In this document: piece by piece, positions 38,012-51,103 of the stretch | Layout of the letters: each line of letters begins with the position of its first letter | How positions within the stretch are numbered: the first letter of the stretch is position 1 | Source: Methylobacterium brachythecii | GTDB taxonomy: Bacteria > Pseudomonadota > Alphaproteobacteria > Rhizobiales > Beijerinckiaceae | Length of the DNA: 64,000 nt | NCBI RefSeq assembly: GCF_014196345.1 | Contig: NZ_JACIDN010000012.1 | Span: 1 to 64,000 of the forward strand | Direction: 5' to 3' | Program-made: the position numbers and the translations under genes | Notes under the pieces: model-generated | Told to the model about the DNA's origin: nothing | Database searches by the model: none | What the model saw: only the letters and a program-made list of their open reading frames with translations

Positions 38012-39685
38012 TCAGGCCGCCCGCACCGTGGCGAGGAAGCGCGAGACCTCGGCGCTGAGCGTCTCGGATTGCAGGGACAGCTCGGAGGCCGATGCCAGCA
38101 CCTGGCTGGCGGCGGCGCCGGTCTCCTCCGCCGAGCCGGCGAGGCTGGAGACGTTGGTGGTGACGTCGCTGGTTCCGGTCGCGGCCTGCGCGACGTTGCG
38201 GACGATCTCCTGCGTCGCGGCGCCCTGCTCCTCGACGGCGGCGGCGATCATCGTCGCCACGTCGCTGATCTCCCCGATGCGCGCAGTGATGTCGCCGATC
38301 GCCGTGACGGCCTCGCCGGTGGCACCCTGGATCCGGGTGATCTGCGATGCGATCTCGTCCGTCGCGCGGGCCGTCTGGCTCGCGAGCGCCTTCACCTCGG
38401 AGGCCACGACGGCGAAGCCGCGTCCGGCATCGCCCGCCCGCGCCGCCTCGATGGTGGCGTTGAGGGCGAGAAGGTTGGTCTGGCCGGCGATCGTCGCGAT
38501 CATCGCGACGACGTCGCCGATTCTCGCAGCCGAGTCCGAGAGCTCCGACACGAGGGTCGCCGTGCGCGAGGCTTCCTCGACCGCCGCGCGGGCGAGGCTC
38601 GACGAGCCGCCGACCTGCCGCCCGATCTCCTGCACCGACGAGCCCAGCTCCTCGGCGGCGGCGGCGACGGTGTTGACGTTGCTGGCAGCCTCTTCCGCAG
38701 CGGCCGCGACCTGTGTCGATTGCGCGGCGGTTCCGCTCGCGGTTCCGGACAGGCTCTTGGCGGTCGCCTGCAACTCGGTGGCCGCCGAGGTGACCGCGCC
38801 GACAATGCCGCCGACGGCGCGCTCGAAGCCGTCGGCCATCTGGCGCATGCCGGTCTTGCGCTGCTCCTCGGCACTGGCGCGGGCGAGCTCGGTTTCCGTC
38901 TCCAGCTCGCGTGTGCGGATGAGGTTGTCCTTGAACACCGAGACTGTCGCGGCCATCGCGCCCACCTCGTCCTTGCGCTCCAGCCCCGGAACGGTGCGCG
39001 TCGCATCGCCAGCGGAGAGCGCCTGCATCATCTCGTTGAGGCGGCCGAGCGGACGCAGGACGCTCACCAGAACGATCGCGAGCGCCAGGATCGTGGCTGC
39101 CGCGCCGAACAGAATGGTGCCGCCGCCGATCCACTCGCTGACGACATAGGCGGCCATGCTCGACTCGTAGGTCGCACCGGCCTCATCGATCTGCAGGTCG
39201 ACGAGCTGTCCCACCGACTCGCTGACGGGGTCGATCACGGCGTAGAGCCGCTCGGTCACGAAGCGATCGAGCCCTGCGCGATCGCCACGGCGCAGGATCT
39301 GGAGAAGATCCGTGACCGCTGCATCCGCATTCGCCATCTGGGCGCTCGTCGCGGCTGCGAGGCGTTGCTCGGCTGGGGTCATGTACGTGGCCGCATAGGC
39401 CTTCCAGACCGTGCCGATGCGGCCCCGGGCCTCCTCGATCGACGCGATGCCCGCAGGCCATGCCAGATTGCCGTTGCGAACCTTGTGAGAGGTATCGACG
39501 ATGTTCACGGCGTACATGTCGGCTACGATTTTCAGCTGCCGGAGCGGCACGACTCGGTCGGCATAGACGGTCTTCATGCCGCTCTCGGCGACGGATGAGG
39601 CATAGATGCCCGCGCCTCCCACGAGGAGCAGGGCGAGGAACAGCGCGCCGATGACGGCGAGCAGGCGGGTCTTGATCGAGTGCAT
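38012..39685 (-). CDS. Methyl-accepting chemotaxis protein
   Basis: A 557-residue chemoreceptor. A first helix ([17 protein letters not shown]), a four-helix-bundle sensor (about 30-190), a second helix ([20 protein letters not shown]) and HAMP domain ([17 protein letters not shown]) lead to the signalling hairpin with [20 protein letters not shown]. There is no recognisable C-terminal CheR-tethering peptide. Ligand unknown. The gene stands alone. Confidence 0.94.
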   Translation of the reverse strand: MHSIKTRLLAVIGALFLALLLVGGAGIYASSVAESGMKTVYADRVVPLRQLKIVADMYAVNIVDTSHKVRNGNLAWPAGIASIEEARGRIGTVWKAYAATYMTPAEQRLAAATSAQMANADAAVTDLLQILRRGDRAGLDRFVTERLYAVIDPVSESVGQLVDLQIDEAGATYESSMAAYVVSEWIGGGTILFGAAATILALAIVLVSVLRPLGRLNEMMQALSAGDATRTVPGLERKDEVGAMAATVSVFKDNLIRTRELETETELARASAEEQRKTGMRQMADGFERAVGGIVGAVTSAATELQATAKSLSGTASGTAAQSTQVAAAAEEAASNVNTVAAAAEELGSSVQEIGRQVGGSSSLARAAVEEASRTATLVSELSDSAARIGDVVAMIATIAGQTNLLALNATIEAARAGDAGRGFAVVASEVKALASQTARATDEIASQITRIQGATGEAVTAIGDITARIGEISDVATMIAAAVEEQGAATQEIVRNVAQAATGTSDVTTNVSSLAGSAEETGAAASQVLASASELSLQSETLSAEVSRFLATVRAA

Positions 39686-39954
39686 TGCGGATCTCGGAGG
39701 AGGAGGCCGCTAGCGTGTTGTTCTTTAATGGTTAAGCTTAGGTTGGTCCGCGACGTTGGAGGGAACGCGTCTTCGACCAAAGTCGGGTGCATGCTGCGCA
39801 TGGGACCCGCAAATCGGCGGCAGTGTACTCTTTTCGTTCCAACGGCTAGAGAAAGCCGAATGGCCTTGTCCGGATCCTGAGGGACACGACATGGGTTTCA
39901 CGCCGCGCTTGCTGCCGGCGTATTGTTGCGACTTCACGCGAGACTGAGCCCTGC

Positions 39955-42984
<3,030 letters not shown>

Positions 42985-43518
42985 CTCGATTCGAGACGTT
43001 CGAACGGGACTCACGGCCGAGCTTGATTCGTCCCGGACGGTCCGGTCGGCCGTCTGAGCCGGTCCGAAGAGCTAACCTAGCCGCCATCGGCCGGCCGTCA
43101 CTTCGGGCGCGGAAACGGCTCCCTCAGAGTTGTTTGCGCAATCATCCTGCCGCCCCTGCTCGAATTACCTGGTTGGGCAATCTGCGGCAAAGCTTTGATC
43201 GGCATGTTTTATTTTGCTGGAGGCGGCGGCTGAATGGTCGCGGCGCGTCCCCATGGTGCGCCACGCAACTCTCTGTTGCTCTGCCGCAAAAATGCGGCTT
43301 TTGCGCAACGGTGGATCTGCAACTGCCCAGCCTTACGGCAAAGCTCTGTCCTTCCGGATCGGACTGTAGAATAGTTCCCAACGTTGAGACTTGAGGTGGG
43401 GCCGTAAGGGGGCGCCCGGGGCGACCGTACAGAACCCGCGAAGCAAAGCGAGGTACTGACCAAGTCGTTCGGGGGCTACGGGGCGGACGCCTGAAATCCT
43501 TGGGAAGGAATGATAACA
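42985..43518. other. Long leader region between uvrA and the channel-like gene
   Basis: About 530 bp without a supported protein gene. It contains the hairpin at 43283-43302 and the 10-mer CGGCAAAGCT twice (near 43188 and 43338). The downstream gene has a strong ribosome site, so its promoter and a long untranslated leader are expected in the last part. No known RNA family was recognised. Confidence 0.4.
43283..43302 (+). terminator. Possible small intrinsic terminator
   Basis: GCCGCA-AAAA-TGCGGC followed by TTTT. The six-bp stem is short. It lies 300 bp after uvrA and could end a uvrA transcript or a small RNA from this spacer. Confidence 0.35.
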
Positions 43519-44541
43519 ATGTTGAAGAACTGGATCGCCGCGGGAGCGCTCGCGCTTACCGCCGGCATGACGACCACTGCCGCTTTCGCCCAGACCACCA
43601 CCGTTCCCGGTGAGCAGGTCGGTCTCGCCACCGGTGCTCCGCTTCCGGAAGGCGTGTACGCCGTCAATACGTTCCTGTACCGCAGCAACGACTTCAACCC
43701 GGCCAACGCCGGTGTCGATATCGGCATCAACATCCCGATCCTGCTGTGGTCGACCCCGTGGGTTCCGCTCGGTGGTCGCCTCGAGCTCGCCGTTGCTCCC
43801 CCGACCGTGTTCGGCTTCGGTCGTGGTCGCGGCGCCGCTGGCATTCGCGACTTCTCGGTCAACGTCGGCACCTTCGTCGGTGGTCTCTGGGCGTTCGATC
43901 TCGGCAACAACTTCGGTGTCAGCTTCCTCGGCGGCGCCTACCTGAACGAGCTCGATGGCGGCCGCGGCCTCCTCGTGAACAATGCCGGCGTGCCCCTGAA
44001 CCCGCTCGGCGCTGCTCTCGGACAGCTCGCTTCCAACACCTACCGCCTTGGCGTGGCAGGTTCGTACACCGGTGACGGCTGGAACATCACCGGCAACCTG
44101 ACCTACAACTTCTACGACACGCCCGCCCGCTTCCAGAACGCCAACGTCATTGCGCGTTCGTTCGTCTACAACCCGTCCGACGCTCTCAACCTCGACGTGA
44201 CGGTCACGAAGAAGTTCGACCTGTTTAACGAGGGCAAGGCGAAGTTCGAGTTCGGTCTGATCGGTTACGGTACCGTCAACCTCGACACCGGCGCTCGTTT
44301 CGACGGCTTCGGCAACCAGAACAACCCGGCCTTCAACAACCGCGGCTACTTCGCCCTCGGCGGCCTCGTCGGCTACGACTTCGGCCTCTTCACCGCTCAG
44401 GCTTACGTCGCCCACTACGTGGCGTCCGACAGCCGCGCCTACGGCAACGGCGACGTGACCGAAGGTTGGTTCCGCGTGATCGTGCCCCTGTACTCGCCGA
44501 CCCCGGCTGCCGCTCCGGCCCCGATCGTCCGCAAGTACTGA
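43519..44541 (+). CDS. Outer-membrane channel-like beta-barrel protein (MetA-pathway type)
   Basis: A 340-residue exported protein: signal peptide (LKNWIAAGALALTAGMTTT, cleavage near AFAQ), then alternating aromatic strands of an outer-membrane barrel of the PF13557-like phenol MetA-pathway/transporter type, for example YGTVNLDTGARFDGFG and FTAQAYVAHYVA. It probably lets small compounds pass the outer membrane. The ATG at 43519 is better placed behind GGAAGGAA than the ATG at 43510. Highly biased, uniform codon choice suggests strong expression. Confidence 0.82.
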   Translation: MLKNWIAAGALALTAGMTTTAAFAQTTTVPGEQVGLATGAPLPEGVYAVNTFLYRSNDFNPANAGVDIGINIPILLWSTPWVPLGGRLELAVAPPTVFGFGRGRGAAGIRDFSVNVGTFVGGLWAFDLGNNFGVSFLGGAYLNELDGGRGLLVNNAGVPLNPLGAALGQLASNTYRLGVAGSYTGDGWNITGNLTYNFYDTPARFQNANVIARSFVYNPSDALNLDVTVTKKFDLFNEGKAKFEFGLIGYGTVNLDTGARFDGFGNQNNPAFNNRGYFALGGLVGYDFGLFTAQAYVAHYVASDSRAYGNGDVTEGWFRVIVPLYSPTPAAAPAPIVRKY

Positions 44542-44587
44542 TCCAAACCGGGGCGCCCCGCGGCGCCCCGACGGTCAAACCGCAAAG

Positions 44588-44627
44588 AGCCGTCCGACCC
44601 ATCCGGGTCGGGCGGTTTTTCTTTGCG
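44588..44627 (+). terminator. Intrinsic terminator after channel-like gene
   Basis: Hairpin GCCGTCCGACCC / GGGTCGGGCGGT with a 4-base loop, followed by TTTTTC. A second GC-rich hairpin (GGGGCGCC / GGCGCCCC) lies just before it. The remaining bases up to 44872 hold no gene I can support. Confidence 0.88.
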
Positions 44628-44872
44628 CTGCCGACACGGCGCGTCGGCGAAACGTCCTTCGTCCGGTTGCGTGCCGACGAACGTCTATATGGAGATGTCG
44701 GCGGCCGCAGGCGTCGAGGCCAAGGGCGGCGCTACTGCCGGCACCTGCCGCTGCCCAGCCGAGATCGAACGGCGCCCACTCCGCCATCGACGGCGAAAGA
44801 CGGTCCCGATCTGTCGACACGAGCCCGGTTCGGGTGAACCGCTCTCTGGGATGTGATGAGTAGCCCGAGCCG

Positions 44873-45586
44873 TCAGTCTCGGATCAGCTTGCCCGTATAG
44901 ACCACTTGGCCCGTCGGCTGTCCGGTCGGAGAGCCGCCCTGCGGCTCGACCGAGACGGCGATCAAGCCATCACCGGCACCGGTGCCGGGCGGCAGCGAGA
45001 TCCGGGTGGCGCCGGAGCCGATGAGCCCGAGCGTCTTCGGCGACTTGTCGGCTCCGATGTACCAGAGTTCCAGGCTGCGGCCGTCAGGCGCCTTCGCGGC
45101 GACGGGGCGGACCTGCGCCGTGCCGCTGGCCGTGTCGACGCTGACGATCAGTGCCGGCAGGTCGCCCCCGCTTGTGACCACCGCGACGTAGCGCCCCCGT
45201 GCGTCCGGTTCGGACGGACGTGGTCCCAAAGCCAGGAACAAGGCGAGCCCGGCCGCGATCAGCCCGGTCCCGGCGGCAGCCGTCCGCCAGCGCCTGACCT
45301 GGGCCGCGAGGCCGGCGATCCGGTTGTCGTTGGCCGGATGGGTCAGGGCCGAGGGTCCGGGCAGCGCCTGCTGGATCGCGCTCCAGAGGCGCGGAGGCGG
45401 ATTTTCGTCCGGCACGGCGAGGCTCAGCGGCGCGAGGCGCCGTTCCCAGTCGCGCACACGCGCCATCGCCACGGGGTCTCGGCCGAGTTCGGCCGCCATT
45501 GCCGCGCGCTCGTCGACGGGCAGCGTGCCGAGCACGAATTCGGCGGCGCGGAACTCGCTGTCGCTGTGGAAGGGGCCGCCGCTCAT
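44873..45586 (-). CDS. Anti-sigma factor (RskA/anti-sigma K type)
   Basis: A 237-residue membrane protein. An N-terminal zinc-less anti-sigma region (about 1-75; AAEFVLGTLPVDERAAM) precedes one transmembrane helix (TGLIAAGLALFLALG) and an extracytoplasmic RskA domain with APDGRSLELWYIGADKSPK. It should hold the ECF sigma factor encoded just upstream. Its ATG overlaps the sigma stop (ATGA), so the two are made together. Confidence 0.9.
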   Translation of the reverse strand: MSGGPFHSDSEFRAAEFVLGTLPVDERAAMAAELGRDPVAMARVRDWERRLAPLSLAVPDENPPPRLWSAIQQALPGPSALTHPANDNRIAGLAAQVRRWRTAAAGTGLIAAGLALFLALGPRPSEPDARGRYVAVVTSGGDLPALIVSVDTASGTAQVRPVAAKAPDGRSLELWYIGADKSPKTLGLIGSGATRISLPPGTGAGDGLIAVSVEPQGGSPTGQPTGQVVYTGKLIRD

Positions 45587-46134
45587 CGCGCGCCCTCCAG
45601 GCAGCCCTTCAGGCTGGCGAGTGTGCGGTGCAGCCAGGTCTTGATGGTGTTGACGGGCTTGTCGTGGCGGCGCGCCAGCTCTTCGCGGGACCAGCCCTCG
45701 CAGTAGGCCAGCATCACACATTCGGCCTGGACCGCATCGAGGCGGCCGAGGCAGGTTCTCAACGCATCGCGGTCGAGCAACGCCCCTTCGCCGGAGCGCG
45801 GGTCGGCCAACTGCTCCAGCCAATCCTCGCCGTCCTCACGCACGGGACCCTGTACCTCGCTCTTCCGCCGCACTCCGTCGATCGCGCGGTTGCGTGCGAT
45901 GGCGCAGAGCCATGGCAGCGGCCGTCCGTTCTCCGGGACATAGGAACCTGCCGCCTGCCAGACCTTCAGGAACACGTCCTGAAGCACGTCCTCGGCCAAG
46001 CTCCTGTCGCGTTGGATACGCAGGACGATCCCGAATAGTTTCGGGGCGGTGAGATCGTAGAGCACCCGCAGGGCGGATTGGTCTCCGGCGGCGATCTCGC
46101 GCAACAGCCGGGCCAGGGTCGCGTCGTCACGCAC
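45583..46134 (-). CDS. ECF sigma factor (SigK-like)
   Basis: A 183-residue sigma-70 family factor with only regions 2 and 4. Region 2 has AEDVLQDVFLKVWQ and PLPWLCAIARNRAIDGVRRK; region 4 has MLAYCEGWSREELARRHDKP and NTIKTWLHRTLASLK. It pairs with the membrane anti-sigma factor that follows, so it probably answers an envelope or oxidative signal. The start is a GTG at 46134 with only a weak ribosome site. Confidence 0.93.
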   Translation of the reverse strand: MRDDATLARLLREIAAGDQSALRVLYDLTAPKLFGIVLRIQRDRSLAEDVLQDVFLKVWQAAGSYVPENGRPLPWLCAIARNRAIDGVRRKSEVQGPVREDGEDWLEQLADPRSGEGALLDRDALRTCLGRLDAVQAECVMLAYCEGWSREELARRHDKPVNTIKTWLHRTLASLKGCLEGAR

Positions 46135-46461
46135 GAGGGATCACCTGTCGGTCGCGTGACATGGCGCTTTTCGAATCCTGGCCAAACCGTTCGCTCGATG
46201 GAACGTTGCAGCCATCATTAGCCGAGTGGCCGCCGGGATGCCACGGGGTGACGCCTCGGCTGTCCACGGATCACGATCGCGCGGCAGCGGGTGTCGGAAG
46301 GCGCCCCGGCACCTATTTTCCCAGCTAGATCATGCTGCGGCTCGATCGAAGCTGTCGAAACGCAGAAACCTTGATCGTTTCAACGAGTTAGAGCAGGCTT
46401 CGAGCGAAAGCCGATTTTTTCGTGGCCCGCTCGAGCCGCCGATCTCACTGGAGGGAGGCTG
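46135..46461. other. Divergent intergenic region with repeat-like element
   Basis: Separates the sigma gene from the HtrA-like gene. The part at about 46345-46435, with GATCGTTTCAACGAGTTAG and GAGCGAAAGCCG, resembles a decayed copy of an intergenic repeat common in Methylobacterium-type genomes; this is from memory. No gene seen. Confidence 0.35.
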
Positions 46462-47436
46462 ATGGCCGTCCCAGACCTTTTCAGGATTCCAGCCTCCGTG
46501 CAGCCCAAGCCGTCCGATTACAGCTACGATCTCGAGCGCACGCTGACCTCCGTGGTCTCTCTGTCGAGTCGCGTGCCGTCCGAAGCCTTCACGGCCGATA
46601 CGCTCGGCACCGAGCGGGCGGGCAATGGCGTGGTGATCGGCGCGGACGGGCTGGTGCTCACCGTCGGCTACCTGATCATGGAGGCCGAGTCCGTATGGCT
46701 GACGACGCATGACGGCCGCTCGGTGCCGGCGCATGTCGTCGGCTTCGATGCGGCGACGGGCCTCGGTCTGGTGCAGGCGCTCGGCACGCTCGACCTTCCG
46801 GCCCTGAAGATCGGCCGTTCGGACACGCTCTCGATCGGAGACAAGGCTGTGGTCGCGGGCGCGGGCGGCCGCGGCCACAGCGTCGCCGTGGAACTCGTCG
46901 CGCGCCAGGAATTCGCGGGCTACTGGGAGTACCTGCTGGACGAGGCCCTGTTCACGGCGCCCGCTCACCCGCATTGGGGCGGCACCGCGCTGATCGGCCC
47001 GGGCGGCGACCTCCTCGGCATCGGCTCCCTGCAATTGCAGCAGGGCGGTGCCGGCCGGACGCAGGCGATCAACATGGTCGTGCCGATCGACCTCCTGCCG
47101 CCGATCCTCGACGAGCTGCGCCTGCAGGGACGCACCGATGCGCCGCCGCGCCCGTGGCTGGGCCTCTACGCCACCGAGACGGAGGACGGTGTCGTGGTGA
47201 TGGGGCTGGTCGACGATGCGCCCGCCCAGGCGGCGGATCTGCGTGCCGGAGACATCCTCTCGGCCGTCGCGGGCGAGCCCGTCACCGACCTCGCCGGCTT
47301 CTTTCGCCAAGTCTGGGCCCTGGGCGATGCGGGCGCACGCGTGCCGTTGAGCGTCCAGCGCGACGGCACCGAGATCGCGCTGTCGGTGATGTCGGCAGAC
47401 CGCAACGCCTATCTCGTGCGGCCGAAGCTGCACTGA
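46462..47436 (+). CDS. HtrA/DegP-like protein lacking catalytic residues
   Basis: A 324-residue protein with a trypsin-like domain (about 25-200) and a PDZ domain (about 215-310). The position of the catalytic His is Tyr70 (VLTVGYLIM), of the Asp Gly100 (AATGLGLVQ), and the nucleophile region reads PHWGGTALIG, where GNSGGP would be expected, so all three residues are lost. There is no signal peptide. It may act as a chaperone, a peptide-binding scaffold or a regulator of a true HtrA. Preceded by GGAGGG at the start. Confidence 0.85.
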   Translation: MAVPDLFRIPASVQPKPSDYSYDLERTLTSVVSLSSRVPSEAFTADTLGTERAGNGVVIGADGLVLTVGYLIMEAESVWLTTHDGRSVPAHVVGFDAATGLGLVQALGTLDLPALKIGRSDTLSIGDKAVVAGAGGRGHSVAVELVARQEFAGYWEYLLDEALFTAPAHPHWGGTALIGPGGDLLGIGSLQLQQGGAGRTQAINMVVPIDLLPPILDELRLQGRTDAPPRPWLGLYATETEDGVVVMGLVDDAPAQAADLRAGDILSAVAGEPVTDLAGFFRQVWALGDAGARVPLSVQRDGTEIALSVMSADRNAYLVRPKLH

Positions 47437-47502
47437 TCTCGGCGATGATCTCCGCGGGCCTCGGCCGACCGTCCGCACATCGTCGTGACGACGAGGAAAC
47501 GA

Positions 47503-48270
47503 TCACCGACGTTCCAGCACCCAGTCCACTGCTTCCCGCAAATCCGCCAGCGTCGCGGTTGGGGCAGGTTTGATCCGGGTTTCGTCCCCGTCCCGGTACT
47601 TGCCGGTGCGCACCAGGATCCCGGCCATGCCGGCCGCCATGGCGCCCTCGACGTCGGATTCCGCGTCGTCTCCGATCATCACCGTGCTCGCCGCGGGCGT
47701 GCCGAGATCGGCGAGGGCCGAGTCGTAGAAAGCGGCGGCCGGCTTGCCGATGAGGAGAGCCTCGCGGCGGCTCGCATATTCGAGCGCAGCGACGAAGGGT
47801 CCGGCATCGAGGCTCAGAGCGCCATCATCCCGAAACGTGCGGTTCCGGGCCAAGGCGATGAAGGCGGCACCGCCGTCGATCAGACGGAATGCAGCGTTGA
47901 GCGCGTCGAAGGTGAAAGCGCGGCCCGCATCGCCGACGATCACCGCGTCCGGATCGGCGCCGCTCGGCGGATCGAAGTCCTCCAGCAGAGCGGGGTTCAT
48001 CAGGAAATGGGGCGACCAGCCGTGCTCACGCACGAGGCCGCGGGCGGCCGTCGCCGGCGTGAAGATGTGCTCGTCCGAGGCGGCGATGCCGAGGCCCTGC
48101 AGCGTCTCGCGCAGCACCCGCAGCGGCTCCGAGGTGGTGTTGGTGACGAAACGCAGCGCGATGCCATGGGCGCGCAAATCCGCGACGGCCGCGACGGCAT
48201 CGCCGATCGCCGCGCCACTGCTGAACACGACGCCACTGAGATCGAGGAGGACGCCACTCATCCTGGTCAT
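47503..48270 (-). CDS. HAD-superfamily (TIGR01458/LHPP-like) hydrolase
   Basis: A 255-residue HAD IIA-type phosphatase. The first motif is LLDLSGVV, where the second Asp of DxD is Ser as in LHPP-like proteins; later blocks are RFVTNTTSEPLRVL, LLIGKPAAAFYDSAL and MIGDDAESDVEGAMAAGMAG. LHPP acts on phospholysine, phosphohistidine and pyrophosphate; the substrate here is unknown. The ATG at 48270 gives the domain directly. Confidence 0.87.
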   Translation of the reverse strand: MTRMSGVLLDLSGVVFSSGAAIGDAVAAVADLRAHGIALRFVTNTTSEPLRVLRETLQGLGIAASDEHIFTPATAARGLVREHGWSPHFLMNPALLEDFDPPSGADPDAVIVGDAGRAFTFDALNAAFRLIDGGAAFIALARNRTFRDDGALSLDAGPFVAALEYASRREALLIGKPAAAFYDSALADLGTPAASTVMIGDDAESDVEGAMAAGMAGILVRTGKYRDGDETRIKPAPTATLADLREAVDWVLERR

Positions 48271-48592
48271 CGACGGTACCTTGCTCCTCGGCCAATCCAG
48301 ACTCAAGCGAACACCGTGCCGCGCCGCTGGTCGACATAGCGCTACGAGTGATGGCGAGGAGGAGACCTTCGAGTGGCGCTCGTGCTGGAAATTCGACGCT
48401 CGGTACCGGTCGCGAGCGTCCATCAGGGGCGGATTTTTGCCGGACTACTTTCGGGAAAACATCACGAGATCAGACGGTGGTCTGGATGCCGACAAGCGAC
48501 CGCTCCGCGCCTGTATCGGCGGCCCCGCCAGCATGAGCATGGCACGCAAGGCGGCCCGATGTTGAAGGCCGCCTCAACCCTTGACGTGCTTG
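48271..48592. other. Intergenic region between HAD and MddA-like genes
   Basis: About 320 bp with no supported gene. It has an 8-bp hairpin AGGCGGCC / GGCCGCCT at 48549-48574 with a 10-base loop and no T-run, which may help end the methyltransferase transcript. Confidence 0.4.
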
Positions 48593-49378
48593 TCAGGCGT
48601 CAAGCGATCCCAGCGAAGCGTTAGACTTTGCGGAGGTTCGATTAGACGCCGGCCGAAAGCGCGGCACCAGCATACCGACCTCATCGCGGTAGCGGCGATA
48701 GCGATCGCCGAAGACCGTCAACAGATCTCGTTCTTCGAGCTGGATGCCCACGAGTATGTAAACAGTCGTGACTGCAGCGAACAGAAAGTGGCCGACGCTC
48801 ATCGCCGGAGAAGACCAGAAGGCTATGACGAAGCCGACATAGATCGGGTGACGCACATACCGGTACAGCATCGGCGCCTTGAAGACAGCCTCGCCACTCG
48901 CATTGACCGTTCGACGAGCAAAGGTCTGCTTCAGCCCGAACAGATCAAAATGGCTGATCATGAAGGTGCTCGTGACCACGATGAGCCAACCGAGCCAAAA
49001 CGCGGCTTTTATAGCGCCAGCCATAAGTGGTTTTTCGATGCTCCACACAGATGCTGTGAGAGGCTGCCACTGCCAGAACAGCAGCAGCAGAGCCGCGCTC
49101 GCAAGCAGCACATAGGTGCTCCGCTCGATGGGCTGCGGCACGTACTTGGTCCACCATGTCTTGAAACCAGGTCGCGCCATGACGCTGTGCTGGACAGCGA
49201 AAAGGCTCAGCAGCCCAAGATTGGCGACCATGGCCGCGGGCCAAGGTAGATCGGGGAGTCCGTCGTCGATGCCCTTCGGTACGAGGATGCCGCCAGTGAA
49301 GCCGACAGCATAGAGAAATGTCACCGAGAAAATCAGGTAGGCAAAGAGGCCGTACATCATCGCCGCCACGCGGGTCAT
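48593..49378 (-). CDS. mddA: Methanethiol S-methyltransferase-like protein (MddA)
   Basis: A 261-residue membrane methyltransferase with about five helices. The sequence matches MddA: QHSVMARPGFKTWWTKYVPQ, then STYVLLASAALLLLFWQW, and the SAM/active region YRYVRHPIYVGFVIAFW with AVTTVYILVGIQLEERDL. MddA methylates methanethiol to dimethyl sulfide. The ATG at 49378 is preferred, with GGGAG upstream; a GTG at 49399 is also in frame. An isoprenylcysteine-methyltransferase-like function is the alternative. The next gene upstream is 300 bp away. Confidence 0.85.
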   Translation of the reverse strand: MTRVAAMMYGLFAYLIFSVTFLYAVGFTGGILVPKGIDDGLPDLPWPAAMVANLGLLSLFAVQHSVMARPGFKTWWTKYVPQPIERSTYVLLASAALLLLFWQWQPLTASVWSIEKPLMAGAIKAAFWLGWLIVVTSTFMISHFDLFGLKQTFARRTVNASGEAVFKAPMLYRYVRHPIYVGFVIAFWSSPAMSVGHFLFAAVTTVYILVGIQLEERDLLTVFGDRYRRYRDEVGMLVPRFRPASNRTSAKSNASLGSLDA

Positions 49379-49678
49379 GAGCCGCTCCCAAGCTGTCACC
49401 TCTGCACGCCAGAGGCTTCAGACTCATGGAGACATCGCTTCTGGCCTTCCGTGACCCTGATCACAGATGGATGGTGCTTCGAAGACTGTCCGCTTGGCTG
49501 CGACCCGAAAAACTTGCCCAGGCGAGACAAGATCAAGCCTGATCGTCCATCACCGCCATGAGTCGAAAGCGCATAACGATGTGGGACCGTCTGCGAAGAG
49601 ATCGCCGAATGCGCCGGCGGCGGATGCTGCCTCTTCGCGCCCGTTGATCGGCGAGGGGGCGATCCGCTATTCCGGCGC
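49379..49678. other. Divergent intergenic region before trmFO
   Basis: Exactly 300 bp between divergent genes. I see no additional gene, hairpin or known regulatory RNA in it. Confidence 0.4.
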
Positions 49679-51103
49679 ATGACCGGAATTGATCCCATCC
49701 ACATCGTCGGCGGCGGGCTCGCGGGCTCGGAGGCGGCCTGGCAGATCGCCGAGGGCGGCCATCGCGTCGTGCTGCACGAGATGCGGCCCGTGCGCGCCAC
49801 CGACGCGCACCAGTCCCAGGATCTTGCCGAGCTCGTCTGCTCGAACTCGTTCCGTTCGGACGACGCCAACGGCAACGCCGTCGGCCTGCTGCATCAGGAG
49901 ATGCGCACGCTCGGATCGCTGATCATGCGGGCGGCGGATGCCAATCAGGTGCCGGCGGGCGGCGCGCTCGCGGTCGACCGGGACGGGTTCGCCGCCGCCG
50001 TCACCGCGGCGCTCGAAGGCCATCCCAACGTCACGATCGTCCGGGAGGAGGTCGACGGCCTGCCGCCCGCCGAATGGGGCGACGCCATCGTCGCCACCGG
50101 ACCCCTCACCTCCCCGGCCCTGGCCGATGCGATCGCCCGGGTCACCGGCGCGGATTCGCTCGCCTTCTTCGATGCCATCGCGCCGATCGTGCATCGCGAC
50201 TCGATCGACATGGACAAGGCCTGGTTCCAATCGCGCTACGACAAGGCCGGCCCCGGCGGCACCGGAGCCGATTACCTCAACTGCCCGATGAACCGGGAGC
50301 AATACGACGCCTTCATCCAGGCGCTGATCGAGGGCGAGAAGACGAGCTTCAAGGAATGGGAGGCCTCGACCCCCTATTTCGACGGCTGCCTGCCGATCGA
50401 GGTCATGGCCGAACGCGGCCCGGAGACCCTGCGCCACGGCCCGATGAAGCCGGTCGGCCTCACCAACCCGCATGATCCGACCGTGAAGGCCTGCGCCATT
50501 GTCCAGCTCCGCCAGGACAATGCGCTCGGCACGCTCTACAACATGGTCGGCTTCCAGACGAAGCTGAAGCATGCCGAGCAGGTCCGGGTCTTCCGCACGA
50601 TTCCCGGCCTGGAGAACGCCGAATTCGCGCGCCTCGGCGGCCTCCACCGCAACACCTATCTCGACAGCCCCCGCCTGCTCGACGCGACCCTCCGGCTGAA
50701 GGCCGCGCCGCGCCTGCGCTTCGCCGGCCAGATCACCGGCTGCGAGGGCTATGTCGAGAGCTCCGCCATTGGATTGATGGCCGGCCGCTTCGCCGTCGCC
50801 GACCGTGCGGGGACGCCGCTGGCCCCCCTGCCCCAGACTACGGCGCTCGGCGCGCTGATCGCGCACATCACCGGCGGCCACATCCTCACCGAGGAGGAGG
50901 CAGGCAAGCCGCGTTCGTTCCAACCGATGAACGTGAATTTCGGGCTGTTTCCGCCCCTCGACCACGCGCCGCGCAACGAGACCGGCAAGCGCCTGCGCGG
51001 ACCCGAAAAGGCTGCACTGAAGCGGCGCGCCCTGACCGACCGGGCGCGGGCGGATCTCGCCGCCTGGCTGGGCGACGATGCTCCGCGAGTGGCCGCGGAA
51101 TGA
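49679..51103 (+). CDS. trmFO: tRNA (uracil-5)-methyltransferase TrmFO
   Basis: A 474-residue FAD- and folate-dependent enzyme that methylates U54 of tRNA. The FAD loop is [12 protein letters not shown]; family blocks include [27 protein letters not shown] and [17 protein letters not shown]. Full length with a clear ATG. It overlaps the MFS gene by four bases (ATGA). Confidence 0.97.
   Translation: MTGIDPIHIVGGGLAGSEAAWQIAEGGHRVVLHEMRPVRATDAHQSQDLAELVCSNSFRSDDANGNAVGLLHQEMRTLGSLIMRAADANQVPAGGALAVDRDGFAAAVTAALEGHPNVTIVREEVDGLPPAEWGDAIVATGPLTSPALADAIARVTGADSLAFFDAIAPIVHRDSIDMDKAWFQSRYDKAGPGGTGADYLNCPMNREQYDAFIQALIEGEKTSFKEWEASTPYFDGCLPIEVMAERGPETLRHGPMKPVGLTNPHDPTVKACAIVQLRQDNALGTLYNMVGFQTKLKHAEQVRVFRTIPGLENAEFARLGGLHRNTYLDSPRLLDATLRLKAAPRLRFAGQITGCEGYVESSAIGLMAGRFAVADRAGTPLAPLPQTTALGALIAHITGGHILTEEEAGKPRSFQPMNVNFGLFPPLDHAPRNETGKRLRGPEKAALKRRALTDRARADLAAWLGDDAPRVAAE

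Noticed and set aside
35675-39598. A 1307-codon open frame antisense to the sortase target and chemoreceptor genes
   Set aside because: It runs across two genuine genes and the spacer, with low-complexity Arg/Gly/Ala-rich translation; this is a shadow of codon bias.
39720-39734. SOS-box-like GTTCTTTAATGGTTA upstream of uvrA
   Set aside because: The alphaproteobacterial SOS box is GTTC-N7-GTTC; this one ends GTTA and lies over 200 bp from the start codon. Too weak to call.
48549-48574. Hairpin AGGCGGCC / GGCCGCCT as a terminator
   Set aside because: It has no T-run on either strand, so it is only mentioned in the spacer entry.
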